Positions 18,353 to 27,067 of a stretch of 64,000 nucleotides of DNA are shown here, piece by piece. The stretch covers positions 58,662-122,661 of the forward strand of contig NZ_JAMCCO010000001.1 in the NCBI RefSeq assembly GCF_023371205.1, written 5' to 3'. Under the pieces are notes generated by a model, which did not search any database, had not been told where the DNA came from, and worked only from the letters and a program-made list of their open reading frames with translations. Source of the DNA: Parvivirga hydrogeniphila (lineage in GTDB: Bacteria; Actinomycetota; Coriobacteriia; Anaerosomatales; Anaerosomataceae). Position 1 is the stretch's first letter. Every line of letters begins with the position of its first letter. A program made the translations under genes and the position numbers.

Positions 18353-19280
18353 GCTGAACGTCAACCGCCTCCGCCTCTTGCGCGAAGTCGCGGCCCGCGG
18401 CACCATCGCCGCGGCGGCCGACGCGCTGTTCCTGACGCCGTCCGCGGTCTCGCAGCAGCTCGCGCTGCTGGAGCGCGAAGCGAAGGTGCCGCTCCTCGAG
18501 CGGGTCGGCCGGCGGGTGCAGCTCACGCCCGCGGGTCGAGCGCTCGTCGAGGACGCCGAGCGCATCTTCGCGGAGATCGAGCGCGCAGAAGCGCACCTCG
18601 ACGCCTACGCGCACGGGCTTCTCGGTCCCTTGCGGACCTGCGCCTTCCCCACCGCTGCGCGTGCGGTGCTGGTGCCAGCGCTGGCGAAGCTCAAGGCCGA
18701 ACACCCCGACCTCGCCGTGTCCATGGTGGACCTCGAGCCCGAGCAAAGCCTGCCGATGCTCAAGGCAGGTGAGCTCGACGTCGTCGTGACCTACAGCTTC
18801 GACCGGCTGCCAGAGCGCCTCGATCCTGCCACCGAGCGCTTCTTGCTCTTCAGCGAGCCGATCTCGATCGCGCTGCCAGCGGACCACCCGCGCACCGCAG
18901 GCGACTTGCGCGTGGCCGACCTCTCGCAGGAGCAGTGGATCGTCGGCCACGACGGCTCGTCGTTCCTGGAGGTCGTCGTCCGCATCTGCAACGACGCAGG
19001 CTTCGACCCCCGAGTCGACCTCCACAGCAACGACTACCAGGTCATCCTCGCCGCAGTCCAAGCGGGTCTCGGCGTCGCGATCGTGGTTCCCACCGCGCTG
19101 TTCGCGGACTACCCTGGCGTCGTCGTCCGCGAGCCGGTCGACGTGCCGATGCGCCGCCACGTGCACGCCGTCGTCCGGAACGGCAGCGCCGAGCGCCCTG
19201 CGATCTCGGCCGCCCTCGAAGCGCTTCGCAGCGCGGCGGCCAACCTTGCGTGCGATCTCACGCGTTCTGGGACGGCGTGA
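18351..19280 (+). CDS. LysR-family transcriptional regulator
   Basis: 309 residues: a typical N-terminal winged HTH (LNVNRLRLLREVAARGTIAAAADALFLTPSAVSQQLALLERE) and a periplasmic-binding-protein-like effector domain from about residue 90. No ligand can be inferred. No divergent gene lies next to it, so the palindrome over its own start is probably for autoregulation. Its 3' end overlaps the convergent histidine kinase gene by 23 bp. Confidence 0.93.
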   Translation: MLNVNRLRLLREVAARGTIAAAADALFLTPSAVSQQLALLEREAKVPLLERVGRRVQLTPAGRALVEDAERIFAEIERAEAHLDAYAHGLLGPLRTCAFPTAARAVLVPALAKLKAEHPDLAVSMVDLEPEQSLPMLKAGELDVVVTYSFDRLPERLDPATERFLLFSEPISIALPADHPRTAGDLRVADLSQEQWIVGHDGSSFLEVVVRICNDAGFDPRVDLHSNDYQVILAAVQAGLGVAIVVPTALFADYPGVVVREPVDVPMRRHVHAVVRNGSAERPAISAALEALRSAAANLACDLTRSGTA

Positions 19281-20793
19281 AGCTCGCAGCCCTCCCTCCG
19301 GGGCCTTTCGGCAGCTCGACCGTGAAGGTGGAGCCGGCGCCGGGACTGCTCTCGACCACGATCGTGCCGCCCAGCGCCTCGGCGATGCGCTTGCAGATGG
19401 CAAGGCCGAGCCCGGTACCTTCCGGTTTCTCCCCGCGCGAGCCAGGCACCTGCACGAACGCGTCGAAGATGCGCGGCAACGCGGCCTCGGGGATGCCGAT
19501 GCCGGTGTCCTCGACGACGATGCGGACGCGGTCGCCTGCGTCCTCGACGCGGACGATGACGCTGCCGTGGTTCGTGAACTTTATGGCGTTCGAGACGAGG
19601 TTCCGCAGCACCTGCCCCACCAGACGCCCATCGGTCGTCGCCTCCAGGCGCTCGGGCGCCTCCACGCGCAGCTCGAGCCCTTTCGCTGACGCGAACTGCA
19701 TGAGCATCTCGGCCGTCGACCGCGCAAGCGACGCCACGTCTGTGGGCACGGCCTCGATGATCGCCTCGCTCGACTCCAGCCGCTGGGCCTCCAGAAGCTC
19801 TTCCACGAGATCCAGGAGCTGTCGACCGGCCTCCTGGATCATCGCGACCTGTTTGGACTGCTCCTCAGTGAGCGGTCCTGCAAGCCCGCTTGCGAGCACG
19901 TCAGAGAACCCGATCACGGCGTTGAGCGGCGTCTTGAGCTCGTGGCTGACGTTCGCCAGCAGACACTCTTTGGCCCGTGCCGCTTCGCGCAGCTCCTCGT
20001 TGGCCTTCAGCAGCTCGCCGGTCCGCGCGTCAACGGCGCTTTCGAGCGCCTCGGCGTAGCGCACCTGCGCGTCGAACAGCTCCTGGCGCGCCGTCTCGCG
20101 CTCCGTCACGTCTTCAACCAGCACGAGCGTGCCTGGGGAAGCCGACCCTTCCCGACCCGTCGGCGGGACAGGCGTCGAGGAGACGGAGACCACCAGGTGC
20201 CGGCTTCCCACATCGATCGCGCAGAGCACTGCGTTCAGTACCGCTCCTGTGCCCAGCGAGACGAGGTCGAGCGCATGCGCCTGTCCGGGCCGCATCGGTG
20301 CGCACCGCATCTCCGCCTCGAATCCGAATGTCCCGTCATCGAGCTGCCGCAGCGCGAGCAGGTCCTGGGCGGTCTGGTTGGCGAAGGTGATCCTGCCGTC
20401 GCGATCCACGATCATGGCGCCCACCGGCGAGATCCGCATGACCGTGCTGAGAAACGCGTGCTCTCGTTCCAGGCTCTCCTCCGCCTGCGTGCGGCGGAAC
20501 GCCTCGACTGCGACCTGCGCCTCGTGCAGCGCGTACGCGATGAGCGGGAATACCAGGATCTCGATGTAGTCCTCGTACGGATCGAGCGCGGCCGTGATGC
20601 GGGCGTGCTCCAAGACGTTCGAGACGGCCGTGAACGCGTAGACGCCGAGCGCTGCGAGCACAAGGCCGCGGATGACGCGGGCCGCGCGCACGTCGACGTC
20701 TGGGACGGGCATGCGCGAAGCGGCGGCGAACGCCGCGAAGAACCCCAAGAACGCCACGACGTCGCACGCGACGATGACGGGCTCTGCGCTCAC
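19258..20793 (-). CDS. PAS-containing sensor histidine kinase
   Basis: 511 residues from GTG at 20793, which overlaps the upstream stop (GTGA). An N-terminal membrane region of about three helices carries the motif VSNVLEHARI; a PAS domain follows (RISPVGAMIVDRDGRITFANQTAQDLLAL), a short coiled coil, then HisKA with the phospho-acceptor in LLANVSHELKTPLNAVIGFSD, and a HATPase_c with N box NLVSNAIKF, DTGIGIPE and GTGLGLAICKRI. No response regulator is adjacent. The small membrane protein encoded immediately upstream shares the membrane-domain motif. Confidence 0.92.
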   Translation of the reverse strand: MSAEPVIVACDVVAFLGFFAAFAAASRMPVPDVDVRAARVIRGLVLAALGVYAFTAVSNVLEHARITAALDPYEDYIEILVFPLIAYALHEAQVAVEAFRRTQAEESLEREHAFLSTVMRISPVGAMIVDRDGRITFANQTAQDLLALRQLDDGTFGFEAEMRCAPMRPGQAHALDLVSLGTGAVLNAVLCAIDVGSRHLVVSVSSTPVPPTGREGSASPGTLVLVEDVTERETARQELFDAQVRYAEALESAVDARTGELLKANEELREAARAKECLLANVSHELKTPLNAVIGFSDVLASGLAGPLTEEQSKQVAMIQEAGRQLLDLVEELLEAQRLESSEAIIEAVPTDVASLARSTAEMLMQFASAKGLELRVEAPERLEATTDGRLVGQVLRNLVSNAIKFTNHGSVIVRVEDAGDRVRIVVEDTGIGIPEAALPRIFDAFVQVPGSRGEKPEGTGLGLAICKRIAEALGGTIVVESSPGAGSTFTVELPKGPGGRAASFTPSQNA

Positions 20794-21065
20794 TCCCGCC
20801 ACGCCCCCGGAGATCGCCACGCGACGATCATGATAGCCGCAGCGATGAGACCCGCGGCCGCGTACATCGCGTGCTCGAGGGTGTTGAAGACGTCGTACAG
20901 CACGAAGCCCTCCGCGATGGTCGCGGTCAGCGCCACGAGCAGGCAGCACACGAACGCGACGATCAGCCCGCGGGCCGGGGAGGACAACCCCCGAAGACCC
21001 GAGATGATGATGGGCGCCAAGAACAGCGCGACCACGAGGTCGACGACTTCGCTCGGCTGAGCCAC
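20790..21065 (-). CDS. Small three-helix membrane protein coupled to the histidine kinase
   Basis: 91 residues, GTG at 21065 with GGAGGGG upstream. Three hydrophobic segments with the motif FNTLEHAMYAAAGL; the kinase membrane domain carries the similar VSNVLEHARI at the corresponding place after ARG/ARV-rich helix two. Its stop overlaps the kinase start, so the two are co-translated. It may be a membrane partner or a split-off copy of the sensor domain. No named family recognised. Confidence 0.72.
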   Translation of the reverse strand: MAQPSEVVDLVVALFLAPIIISGLRGLSSPARGLIVAFVCCLLVALTATIAEGFVLYDVFNTLEHAMYAAAGLIAAAIMIVAWRSPGAWRE

Positions 21066-21092
21066 GCTACGTCCCCTCCGACGGCGACCGCA

Positions 21093-21548
21093 TCACTCCG
21101 TATTGTCGGCTTCCGCGGGCTCGAAGGAAAGTGAAAGCGAGTTCATGCAGTACCTGAGGCCGGTCGGCCTGGGTCCGTCGGTGAACAGGTGCCCCAGGTG
21201 GGACCCGCACCGGGCGCACAGCACCTCGGTGCGCGTCATCCCGTGGCTCGTGTCCTTGCGAAGGCGCACCGCGTCTGGCGAGAGCGTTTCGAAGAAGCTC
21301 GGCCAGCCAGAACCGGAGTGGTACTTCGCCTGCGAGGAGAAGAGCGGGTTGCCGCAGGCGCGGCACCGGTAGGTTCCCTCGGCGTCGAGATCCACGTACT
21401 CGCCAGAGAAGGGCGGCTCGGTGCCGGCCTCCCTGAGCACACGGTACTCCTCGGGCGAAAGGAGCTTCCGCCACTCGTCTTCGGTGCGCTCGACGATCTC
21501 GTCGCGATCCTGGTTGCGCCGGCTTGGGCGCCACGATGACATGTCCAT
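21093..21548 (-). CDS. msrB: Peptide-methionine (R)-S-oxide reductase
   Basis: 151 residues. Repairs oxidised methionine in proteins. Zn-binding CRACG and CARCG pairs are present, with the conserved SGSGWPSFFE and the catalytic Cys in GLRYCMNSLSL. Full family length, no MsrA fusion. Twenty-seven bp upstream of the small membrane/kinase pair and on the same strand, so a redox-linked operon is possible. Confidence 0.96.
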   Translation of the reverse strand: MDMSSWRPSRRNQDRDEIVERTEDEWRKLLSPEEYRVLREAGTEPPFSGEYVDLDAEGTYRCRACGNPLFSSQAKYHSGSGWPSFFETLSPDAVRLRKDTSHGMTRTEVLCARCGSHLGHLFTDGPRPTGLRYCMNSLSLSFEPAEADNTE

Positions 21549-21572
21549 ACGGGCTACATACCCACTTCGGGG

Positions 21573-22796
21573 TCACGCGCCGAGGTCGTCTGCCAACTGC
21601 TCCAAGAACAGCCCGACGTCGGTCACCACGCCGATGGTCTGGAAGCTTCCGCGGTCGGAGAGCTTGGTGACGACGGCGGGGTTGATGTCGACGCAGATCG
21701 TCGTCGTGCTCGCCGGAAGCATGTTGCCCGTAGCGATGGAGTGCAGCATCGTCGAGAGCATGATGCACGCGCCGGCCTTCTGGCAGTGCGCGCGCATCGC
21801 CCGCTGCGCCTCGACCGTGTCGGTGATGACGTCGGGAAGCGGCCCGTCGTCGCGGATGGACCCCGCGAGCACGAACGGCGTTCCTGTGGTGACGAGCGTG
21901 TGCATGAGGCCGCTTCTGAGCACGCCCGCTTCCACCGCCTGGCGGATGCCGCCAAGCGCCCGGATCGTGTTGATGGCCCGAAGGTGATGGTCGTGGCCGC
22001 CCACGGCAGGAACGCCGTCTTTCAGCGAGACACCGAGCGAGGTGCCGAAGAGCGCGGCCTCGATGTCGTGCACCGCCACCGCGTTGCCCCCGAACAGCAC
22101 CGTGACGTGTCCCGAACGGACGAGCCGCGCCAGGTGCTCCACCGCACCGGTGTGCACGACGGCCGGCCCGACGACGGCGATCACGTCCCTCCCCTGCGCA
22201 CGCACCTCGTCGAGCAGCCGTGCGATCTCGGCGATGACCTGCGCTTTCGGTTTCTCGGACGACACCGCCGAGTTCATGAACTCGAAGACCTGCCCTGAGC
22301 GCGGCCGCTCGAGCGGCCGGACGCGGATGCCGTCGTGGCCGACGACGATGAGGTCGCCTTCCCGGACGTCAGAAAGCGCGACCGTCTCGGCGTGGGGCAG
22401 GCCCGGATCGACCTTGATGCCCATGTCCATCTCGGGATGCTCGACGCGGATCCAGCGTCCGCCCACGCGCACCGCGGTCTCCAAGTTCGTGGTGGCGTAG
22501 AAACCGTCGGGGAAGACGCCGTCGTTCGGCGCCGGAGCCAACGCCGCGTCTGTCGGGTGGAGCGGCTCGACGCCGAACGGCTGCACCGCCGTGATGATCT
22601 CGTCGAGCTCAGCTTGGCTTGCCGCCGAGATCCGGAGCTCCGCGCGCGATACGTCCTCGTTGGTGCGTCCGACCTCGAACGACAGGGTCTCGAACTCCCC
22701 GCCCAGCGCGACGATGGCGTCCATGATCTGCGACATGATCCCGGAGTCGATGAGGTGGCCCTCGACGTGCACGTCTTCATACGGTCTGTGCGGCAT
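21573..22796 (-). CDS. LOR/SDH-domain protein (TIGR00300 type), possible ornithine cyclodeaminase
   Basis: 407 residues, ATG at 22796 with AGGGAGG upstream. The sequence follows the TIGR00300/LOR-SDH family: an N-terminal VEGHLIDSGIMSQIMDAI, a central LFGGNAVAVHDIEAALFGTSLG and C-terminal ICVDINPAVVTKLSDRGS. Homologues in methanogens and the C-terminal part of cyanobacterial ArgZ/AgrE act in arginine/ornithine breakdown to proline. That fits the ornithine racemase further along this window, but the activity here is inferred. Confidence 0.8.
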   Translation of the reverse strand: MPHRPYEDVHVEGHLIDSGIMSQIMDAIVALGGEFETLSFEVGRTNEDVSRAELRISAASQAELDEIITAVQPFGVEPLHPTDAALAPAPNDGVFPDGFYATTNLETAVRVGGRWIRVEHPEMDMGIKVDPGLPHAETVALSDVREGDLIVVGHDGIRVRPLERPRSGQVFEFMNSAVSSEKPKAQVIAEIARLLDEVRAQGRDVIAVVGPAVVHTGAVEHLARLVRSGHVTVLFGGNAVAVHDIEAALFGTSLGVSLKDGVPAVGGHDHHLRAINTIRALGGIRQAVEAGVLRSGLMHTLVTTGTPFVLAGSIRDDGPLPDVITDTVEAQRAMRAHCQKAGACIMLSTMLHSIATGNMLPASTTTICVDINPAVVTKLSDRGSFQTIGVVTDVGLFLEQLADDLGA

Positions 22797-22831
22797 CTCG
22801 CGTCCTCCCTATGCAGTGAGCGGGTACCATC

Positions 22832-23044
22832 ATGCAGGAAGGCGACGTCTCCTGGCTAGCGCACGAACCTTCGTCACCCGAAGCGCGTCTCAAAGTGCGG
22901 GAGGTCGGCGGCGCCTACGAGCGAGCCGCCTTCTCGGACATCGCCGTCGGACAGACGCTCGACGTGTGGACGACGGGCCAAGTCGCCGAATCGTACCCGT
23001 TGCAGGCGTGGGCCACCGCGGTCGTCATCCGCACCGCGAAGTGA
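22832..23044 (+). CDS. Small DUF3221-like protein
   Basis: 70 residues. The segment FSDIAVGQTLDVWTTGQVAESYPLQAWATAVVI matches the C-terminal strand pattern of DUF3221 (YobA-like) OB-fold proteins. There is no signal peptide or lipobox, and only the last half of the usual domain is present, so this may be a truncated remnant. The SD is weak. Confidence 0.5.
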   Translation: MQEGDVSWLAHEPSSPEARLKVREVGGAYERAAFSDIAVGQTLDVWTTGQVAESYPLQAWATAVVIRTAK

Positions 23045-23142
23045 GCGCCTGCCGTGTGACGGCGGTCACCGCCGGCTGAAGCCCCGCCCGGCGCGTGCCG
23101 ATAGAGTATGCTGTGTCCCTGAGCGAAGCGAGGAGACGCAGC

Positions 23143-24645
23143 ATGAATCGGAGAACCCTCGCGGCCTGTGTCGCCGTGGCATTCGCAGCAACCCTGGTTG
23201 CGCCCGCGCCAGCATCCGCGCTTTCGCGCAGCGACGTCATGGCCCGCGCGCGCCGGTGGGTCGGTCTCGCGATCCCCTACAGCCAGACCTTCTACCGTGA
23301 CGACAACGGAGCGACCGCCACCGCTTCGACGGGCTGGCGGTGCGACTGCTCCGGCTTCGTGTCGATGACCTGGCTCACCTCGCATCCGGGCATGTCGACG
23401 CGCACGCTGCACCTGATCTCGACGGCCGTGCCTCGCGAGCTGCTCCAGCCCGGCGATGCCCTCGTGAGCTACGACAACCACGCCGTGCTCTTCGGGGGGT
23501 GGGCGAACGCCGAGCGCACGCTGTACTACGCGTACGAGATGAGCTCCTCAGCGTCCCGCAACTCCACGCCGACGCCTGATGGAACCGTCGTCCGCGTGAC
23601 CCCGTACCCGTACTGGAGCTGGCCGGCCGACCAGCCGTACGTGCCGTACCGCCGCAACGGCGTCACCGGCAGCATCGACTACGAGCCGTACATCCAGCGC
23701 GTGGAGGGCGCCAACCGGTACGACACGGCCGTTGCTGCGTCGAAAGCTGCGTTCCCGGCCGGCGCGCGCGTCGTCGTCGTCGCAAGCGGCGAGACCTGGC
23801 CTGACGCGCTCAGCGCATCGGCGCTCGCAGGGGCGCTCGAAGGGCCGGTGCTGCTGTCAGCGAGCACCCGGCTGCCGGCGTCTGTCGCCGGCGAGATCGA
23901 GCGGCTCGGCGCGCGCAGCGTCGTCGTCGTGGGCGGCCCGTCCGCTGTCGCGACGAGCGTCGTCGAGGCCCTCAACGCCGTTCCAGGCGTCACGTCCGTC
24001 CGCCGCATCGCGGGACGCGACCGGTACGCGACCGCGCAGGCCGTCGCCGCCGAGACCGTGCGCCTGGCAGGAGCTCCGGCTGCGGCGTTCCTGTGCACCG
24101 GCGAGGACTTCCCCGACGCGCTCTCGGCCTCTCCCCTCGCGTATGCGAGCCGGTGGCCGATTGTGCTGACCCGGCCGGACGCGCTGTCCGAAGAGGCGTC
24201 GGCGACGCTCGTCACGGCACGCCCGCAGCGCGTGTACGTCCTCGGCGGCGAGGCCGTCGTCGCCACGCAGACGGCCGCCGCGGCCGCCGAGGCGCTCGAT
24301 CTGGCCGTCCCGGTCACGCGCGTGGCAGGCCCCGACCGCTACGACACCGCGCTTCGCGTGGCGGCGCTCGGAGTGCAGCGGTGCGGGCTTTCGTACGCGG
24401 CTCCCGCGATCGCCACCGGCCAGACATTCCCGGACGCGCTCGCCGGCGGCGCGATGGCCGGGGCGCGCAACGGCGTGCTCCTGCTCACGCCGACGAACCG
24501 GATGTATCCCAAGCTGTGGACACTGCTCGCGAAGACCAGCGCTGAGATCGGCACGCCGCTCACGCTCGGCGGCGACGCAGCGCTCACGCCGACCGTGCGC
24601 ACCGCGATCGCACTCGCGCTCGAGCCCGTGCGCCCGCCGCAGTAG
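23143..24645 (+). CDS. Secreted CWB2 cell-wall protein with NlpC/P60-like peptidase domain
   Basis: ATG at 23143 with AGGAG 7 nt upstream. 500 residues: a signal peptide (to about residue 28), an NlpC/P60-like domain (about 30-185) with the nucleophile in RCDCSGFVS and a probable catalytic His in YDNHAVLFGGW, then three CWB2 repeats opening with GANRYDTAVAASK, GRDRYATAQAVAAE and GPDRYDTALRVAA. CWB2 repeats anchor proteins non-covalently to anionic wall polymers. A peptidoglycan hydrolase or remodelling role is expected. Confidence 0.9.
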   Translation: MNRRTLAACVAVAFAATLVAPAPASALSRSDVMARARRWVGLAIPYSQTFYRDDNGATATASTGWRCDCSGFVSMTWLTSHPGMSTRTLHLISTAVPRELLQPGDALVSYDNHAVLFGGWANAERTLYYAYEMSSSASRNSTPTPDGTVVRVTPYPYWSWPADQPYVPYRRNGVTGSIDYEPYIQRVEGANRYDTAVAASKAAFPAGARVVVVASGETWPDALSASALAGALEGPVLLSASTRLPASVAGEIERLGARSVVVVGGPSAVATSVVEALNAVPGVTSVRRIAGRDRYATAQAVAAETVRLAGAPAAAFLCTGEDFPDALSASPLAYASRWPIVLTRPDALSEEASATLVTARPQRVYVLGGEAVVATQTAAAAAEALDLAVPVTRVAGPDRYDTALRVAALGVQRCGLSYAAPAIATGQTFPDALAGGAMAGARNGVLLLTPTNRMYPKLWTLLAKTSAEIGTPLTLGGDAALTPTVRTAIALALEPVRPPQ

Positions 24646-24653
24646 CCGCTCGG

Positions 24654-25115
24654 CTAGCCTTCTGCGAGCGCCGCCTTGTACGCCGCGATGCGCTCGCGGT
24701 ACTCCGGCATCCCCGTTCCGAGGATCTGCGTGGCGAGGATCGCGGCGTTGCGGGCGCCGTCGATGGCCACGCAGGCGACCGGAACGCCGGTGGGCATCTG
24801 CACCATCGACAAAAGCGAGTCGATCCCGCCGAGGTCGCTCGTCTTCATCGGCACAGTGATGACGGGAAGCGGCGTGTGCGCGGCGATGACCCCGCCGAGG
24901 TGCGCGGACTTGCCGGCCGCAGCGATGATGACGCGAAGCCCGCGCTCGACGGCCGATGAAGCCCACGCGCGGACCTTCTCCGGCTGCCGGTGCGCCGAAG
25001 CGACGACGACCTCGTGCGGCACGCCGAACTCCGCGAGCTGCGCCGCGCACGCCTCCATCACCGCCATGTCCGACTGCGAGCCCATGACGATCCCGACAAG
25101 CGGCGTTTCGCTCAT
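24654..25115 (-). CDS. purE: 5-(carboxyamino)imidazole ribonucleotide mutase
   Basis: 153 residues. Class I PurE in de novo purine synthesis. The N-terminal loop GIVMGSQSDMAVM, the catalytic His region SAHRQPEKV and the GGVIAAHTPLPVITVPM motif are intact. The ATG at 25115 is chosen because GGGAG is 6 nt upstream; an ATG at 25121 directly abuts the SD. It is separated by 2 bp from the upstream lipoprotein gene, within a cluster containing purA and purD. Confidence 0.95.
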   Translation of the reverse strand: MSETPLVGIVMGSQSDMAVMEACAAQLAEFGVPHEVVVASAHRQPEKVRAWASSAVERGLRVIIAAAGKSAHLGGVIAAHTPLPVITVPMKTSDLGGIDSLLSMVQMPTGVPVACVAIDGARNAAILATQILGTGMPEYRERIAAYKAALAEG

Positions 25116-25117
25116 GA

Positions 25118-25693
25118 TCATCTCCCTCCCGCCAGGTGCTCCTCGAAGTACGCGTCCGCCTCCGCGCGCTTCTGCGCGATCGTCTTGCTCAGCTGCTCGA
25201 TCTTCTCGCTTGCCTGCGTAAGCCGCTCGGCGAGCGCCGCGCCCTCCTCGGTGTCAGCGGTCTTGGAGGCGATGCGCTCATAGAACGCCTTGGTGGCGTC
25301 GATGAGGTCGAGCGCCTGCTCGTCGGCCTGCGCGAGCAGGTCGGTGATGGCGACCTGCATCGTCGCGTACCGCTTCACCTCGTCGCTCACGCGAAGCGAG
25401 GAGATGGAAGCGAACTCCGCGCGCATCGCGCTCACGACCTTCTGGCGCTGCTCGATCTTCGCGCGCACCTCGTCGAGCTTCGCGAGCGCAGGCGTGACGC
25501 CTTCTGGCGTGAAGTCGACCGACGACGCCTCGTCGAGAAGCCTCGTGACCTCGCTGTCGATCGCTGCGTACTCGCTTGCCTTCGCGTTCGCGCGGGCGAT
25601 CGCCTCGTTCGCCGCGCGCGTCTGATCGACGCAGCCGGAGGCCGCCACGATCAGCGTCACGAGCGCGACTACGAGTGTGACGAGCTTTCTCAC
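25118..25693 (-). CDS. Helical lipoprotein of unknown function
   Basis: 191 residues from GTG at 25693, with GGAAGGGAA upstream. A short signal ends in the lipobox AASGC. The rest is almost entirely charged amphipathic helix (coiled-coil-like, for example AKLDEVRAKIEQRQKVV and RLTQASEKIEQLSKTI). No catalytic motif. Located between the HemW-like gene and purE and almost touching purE, so it is probably co-transcribed by read-through rather than functionally linked to purines. Confidence 0.85.
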   Translation of the reverse strand: MRKLVTLVVALVTLIVAASGCVDQTRAANEAIARANAKASEYAAIDSEVTRLLDEASSVDFTPEGVTPALAKLDEVRAKIEQRQKVVSAMRAEFASISSLRVSDEVKRYATMQVAITDLLAQADEQALDLIDATKAFYERIASKTADTEEGAALAERLTQASEKIEQLSKTIAQKRAEADAYFEEHLAGGR

Positions 25694-25725
25694 CGCTTCC
25701 CTTCCGTACGATCCCCTTGCAGCGC

Positions 25726-27066
25726 TCATGGCGCCGGCGTGCCGAGCGTCTCGTCCGTGCCGCCCGCCGGGCACGCTGGCGCGCCGTCGCCGAACAGCAG
25801 CTGGCGCTCGTCTGGCGCGAGCGCGGCCCGCGCGCGGTCGCGCAGGCTGTTCAGATTCGCGAACATCGTGCGCATCATCGCCACCGTGAAATAGCGGCCC
25901 TTCGGCGTAAGCGTCAGCACCTCGTCGTCGTCGCGCTCGAACGCGCCGACCGCCCGGAAGAACGCCATCTCGAGCGGCAGACCGCGCTCCACGCTCACCC
26001 CGAAGTCGCGCGCGAACGCGCGCTTGTCGAGCGCAAGCCCGAACAGCTCCATCAAGAACCGGTACCGCATGCGGTCCTTGAGGGTCGCGCGCCGGCAGCC
26101 GAGCGACACCGCCTGATGCCCGGCGCTGATCGCCTCGTCGTAGTCGCGAAGCGAGAAGGTGTTCACGTAGATGCGACCGTCGAGGTACGAGAACGCGCCC
26201 GAGCCGATGCCCACGTAGTCCTCGTAATCGACGATGTACTCGTCGATCATCCCGCCGCCCGTCCGCGAGAACGTCCACGCCGTTGCGTGCTCGAAGGTGT
26301 CGGAAAGCGCCTCGGACAAAAGCGCGTAGTAGCGCGCCTCGCGCGAGTAGTCGACCATGCCGACCGTCCGGCGCAGCGCCACCTCCACGGAACGCGACGC
26401 CATGAGCGGGTAGAAGGTCGTCTGGTTGCAGCCGCTCTCTTTCAGCATCTCGACGTCGCTCAGCAGGTGCGCTTCTGTCTGGCTCGGGAAGTTGAAGATC
26501 ATGTCGACGTTGAGCGAGTGGAAGTACCCCTCGATCGACTGCAACCGCGCCAGGATCTCCTCGCCCGAACCGTACTTGTCGTAGCGCTCCATCTGCTTCA
26601 GCAGCCCGTCGTCGAAGGACTGGACGCCGACGCTGAAGCGCTGGACCCGCTCGCGCAGCGGCTCGAGCTTCTCCGGGACGAGGTGGTTCGGGTTCGTCTC
26701 CGTGGAGACCTCGCGAATCGAGAACAGCTCGCGCGCGAGGTCGATCGTCTGGGTGAGCTCGTCGATGAGGATGGTGGGCGTCCCGCCGCCCACGTACAGC
26801 GCGGCGAAGTCGTACCCGAGGTCCGCCACCATGCGCATCTCGTCACGCAGGTTGCGGAAGTACCGGCGAGCGCGGTCTTCCTCGAACGGGAAGCGATTGA
26901 ACGAGCAGTACGGGCACAGCCGCTCGCAGAACGGCACGTGCGCGTAGAGCAGGTACGTCAGCCCGGGGCGCGGCTCAGGGAGCGACGGCACCGGCGTGGG
27001 CCGAGCGGCGAAGTACGCCCCTTGCGCGTACTCGACTGCGCGCGTGAGCAGCCTCTCAGCGAGCAC
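25726..27066 (-). CDS. HemW/coproporphyrinogen III oxidase-family radical SAM protein
   Basis: 446 residues from GTG at 27066 (GGAGG 6 nt upstream, 2 bp after the purD stop). The radical SAM motif is CERLCPYCSFNRF, followed by VGGGTPTILI and TETNPNHL, as in HemW/HemN relatives. The C-terminal domain is a HemN-like winged region. HemW homologues are haem chaperones rather than oxidases, and substrate is not decided here. Confidence 0.87.
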   Translation of the reverse strand: MLAERLLTRAVEYAQGAYFAARPTPVPSLPEPRPGLTYLLYAHVPFCERLCPYCSFNRFPFEEDRARRYFRNLRDEMRMVADLGYDFAALYVGGGTPTILIDELTQTIDLARELFSIREVSTETNPNHLVPEKLEPLRERVQRFSVGVQSFDDGLLKQMERYDKYGSGEEILARLQSIEGYFHSLNVDMIFNFPSQTEAHLLSDVEMLKESGCNQTTFYPLMASRSVEVALRRTVGMVDYSREARYYALLSEALSDTFEHATAWTFSRTGGGMIDEYIVDYEDYVGIGSGAFSYLDGRIYVNTFSLRDYDEAISAGHQAVSLGCRRATLKDRMRYRFLMELFGLALDKRAFARDFGVSVERGLPLEMAFFRAVGAFERDDDEVLTLTPKGRYFTVAMMRTMFANLNSLRDRARAALAPDERQLLFGDGAPACPAGGTDETLGTPAP

Positions 27067-27067
27067 G

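Noticed and set aside
23143-24645. CWB2 repeats as a DNA repeat array
   Set aside because: The similarity is between protein domains; the DNA units are too diverged to be a sequence repeat.
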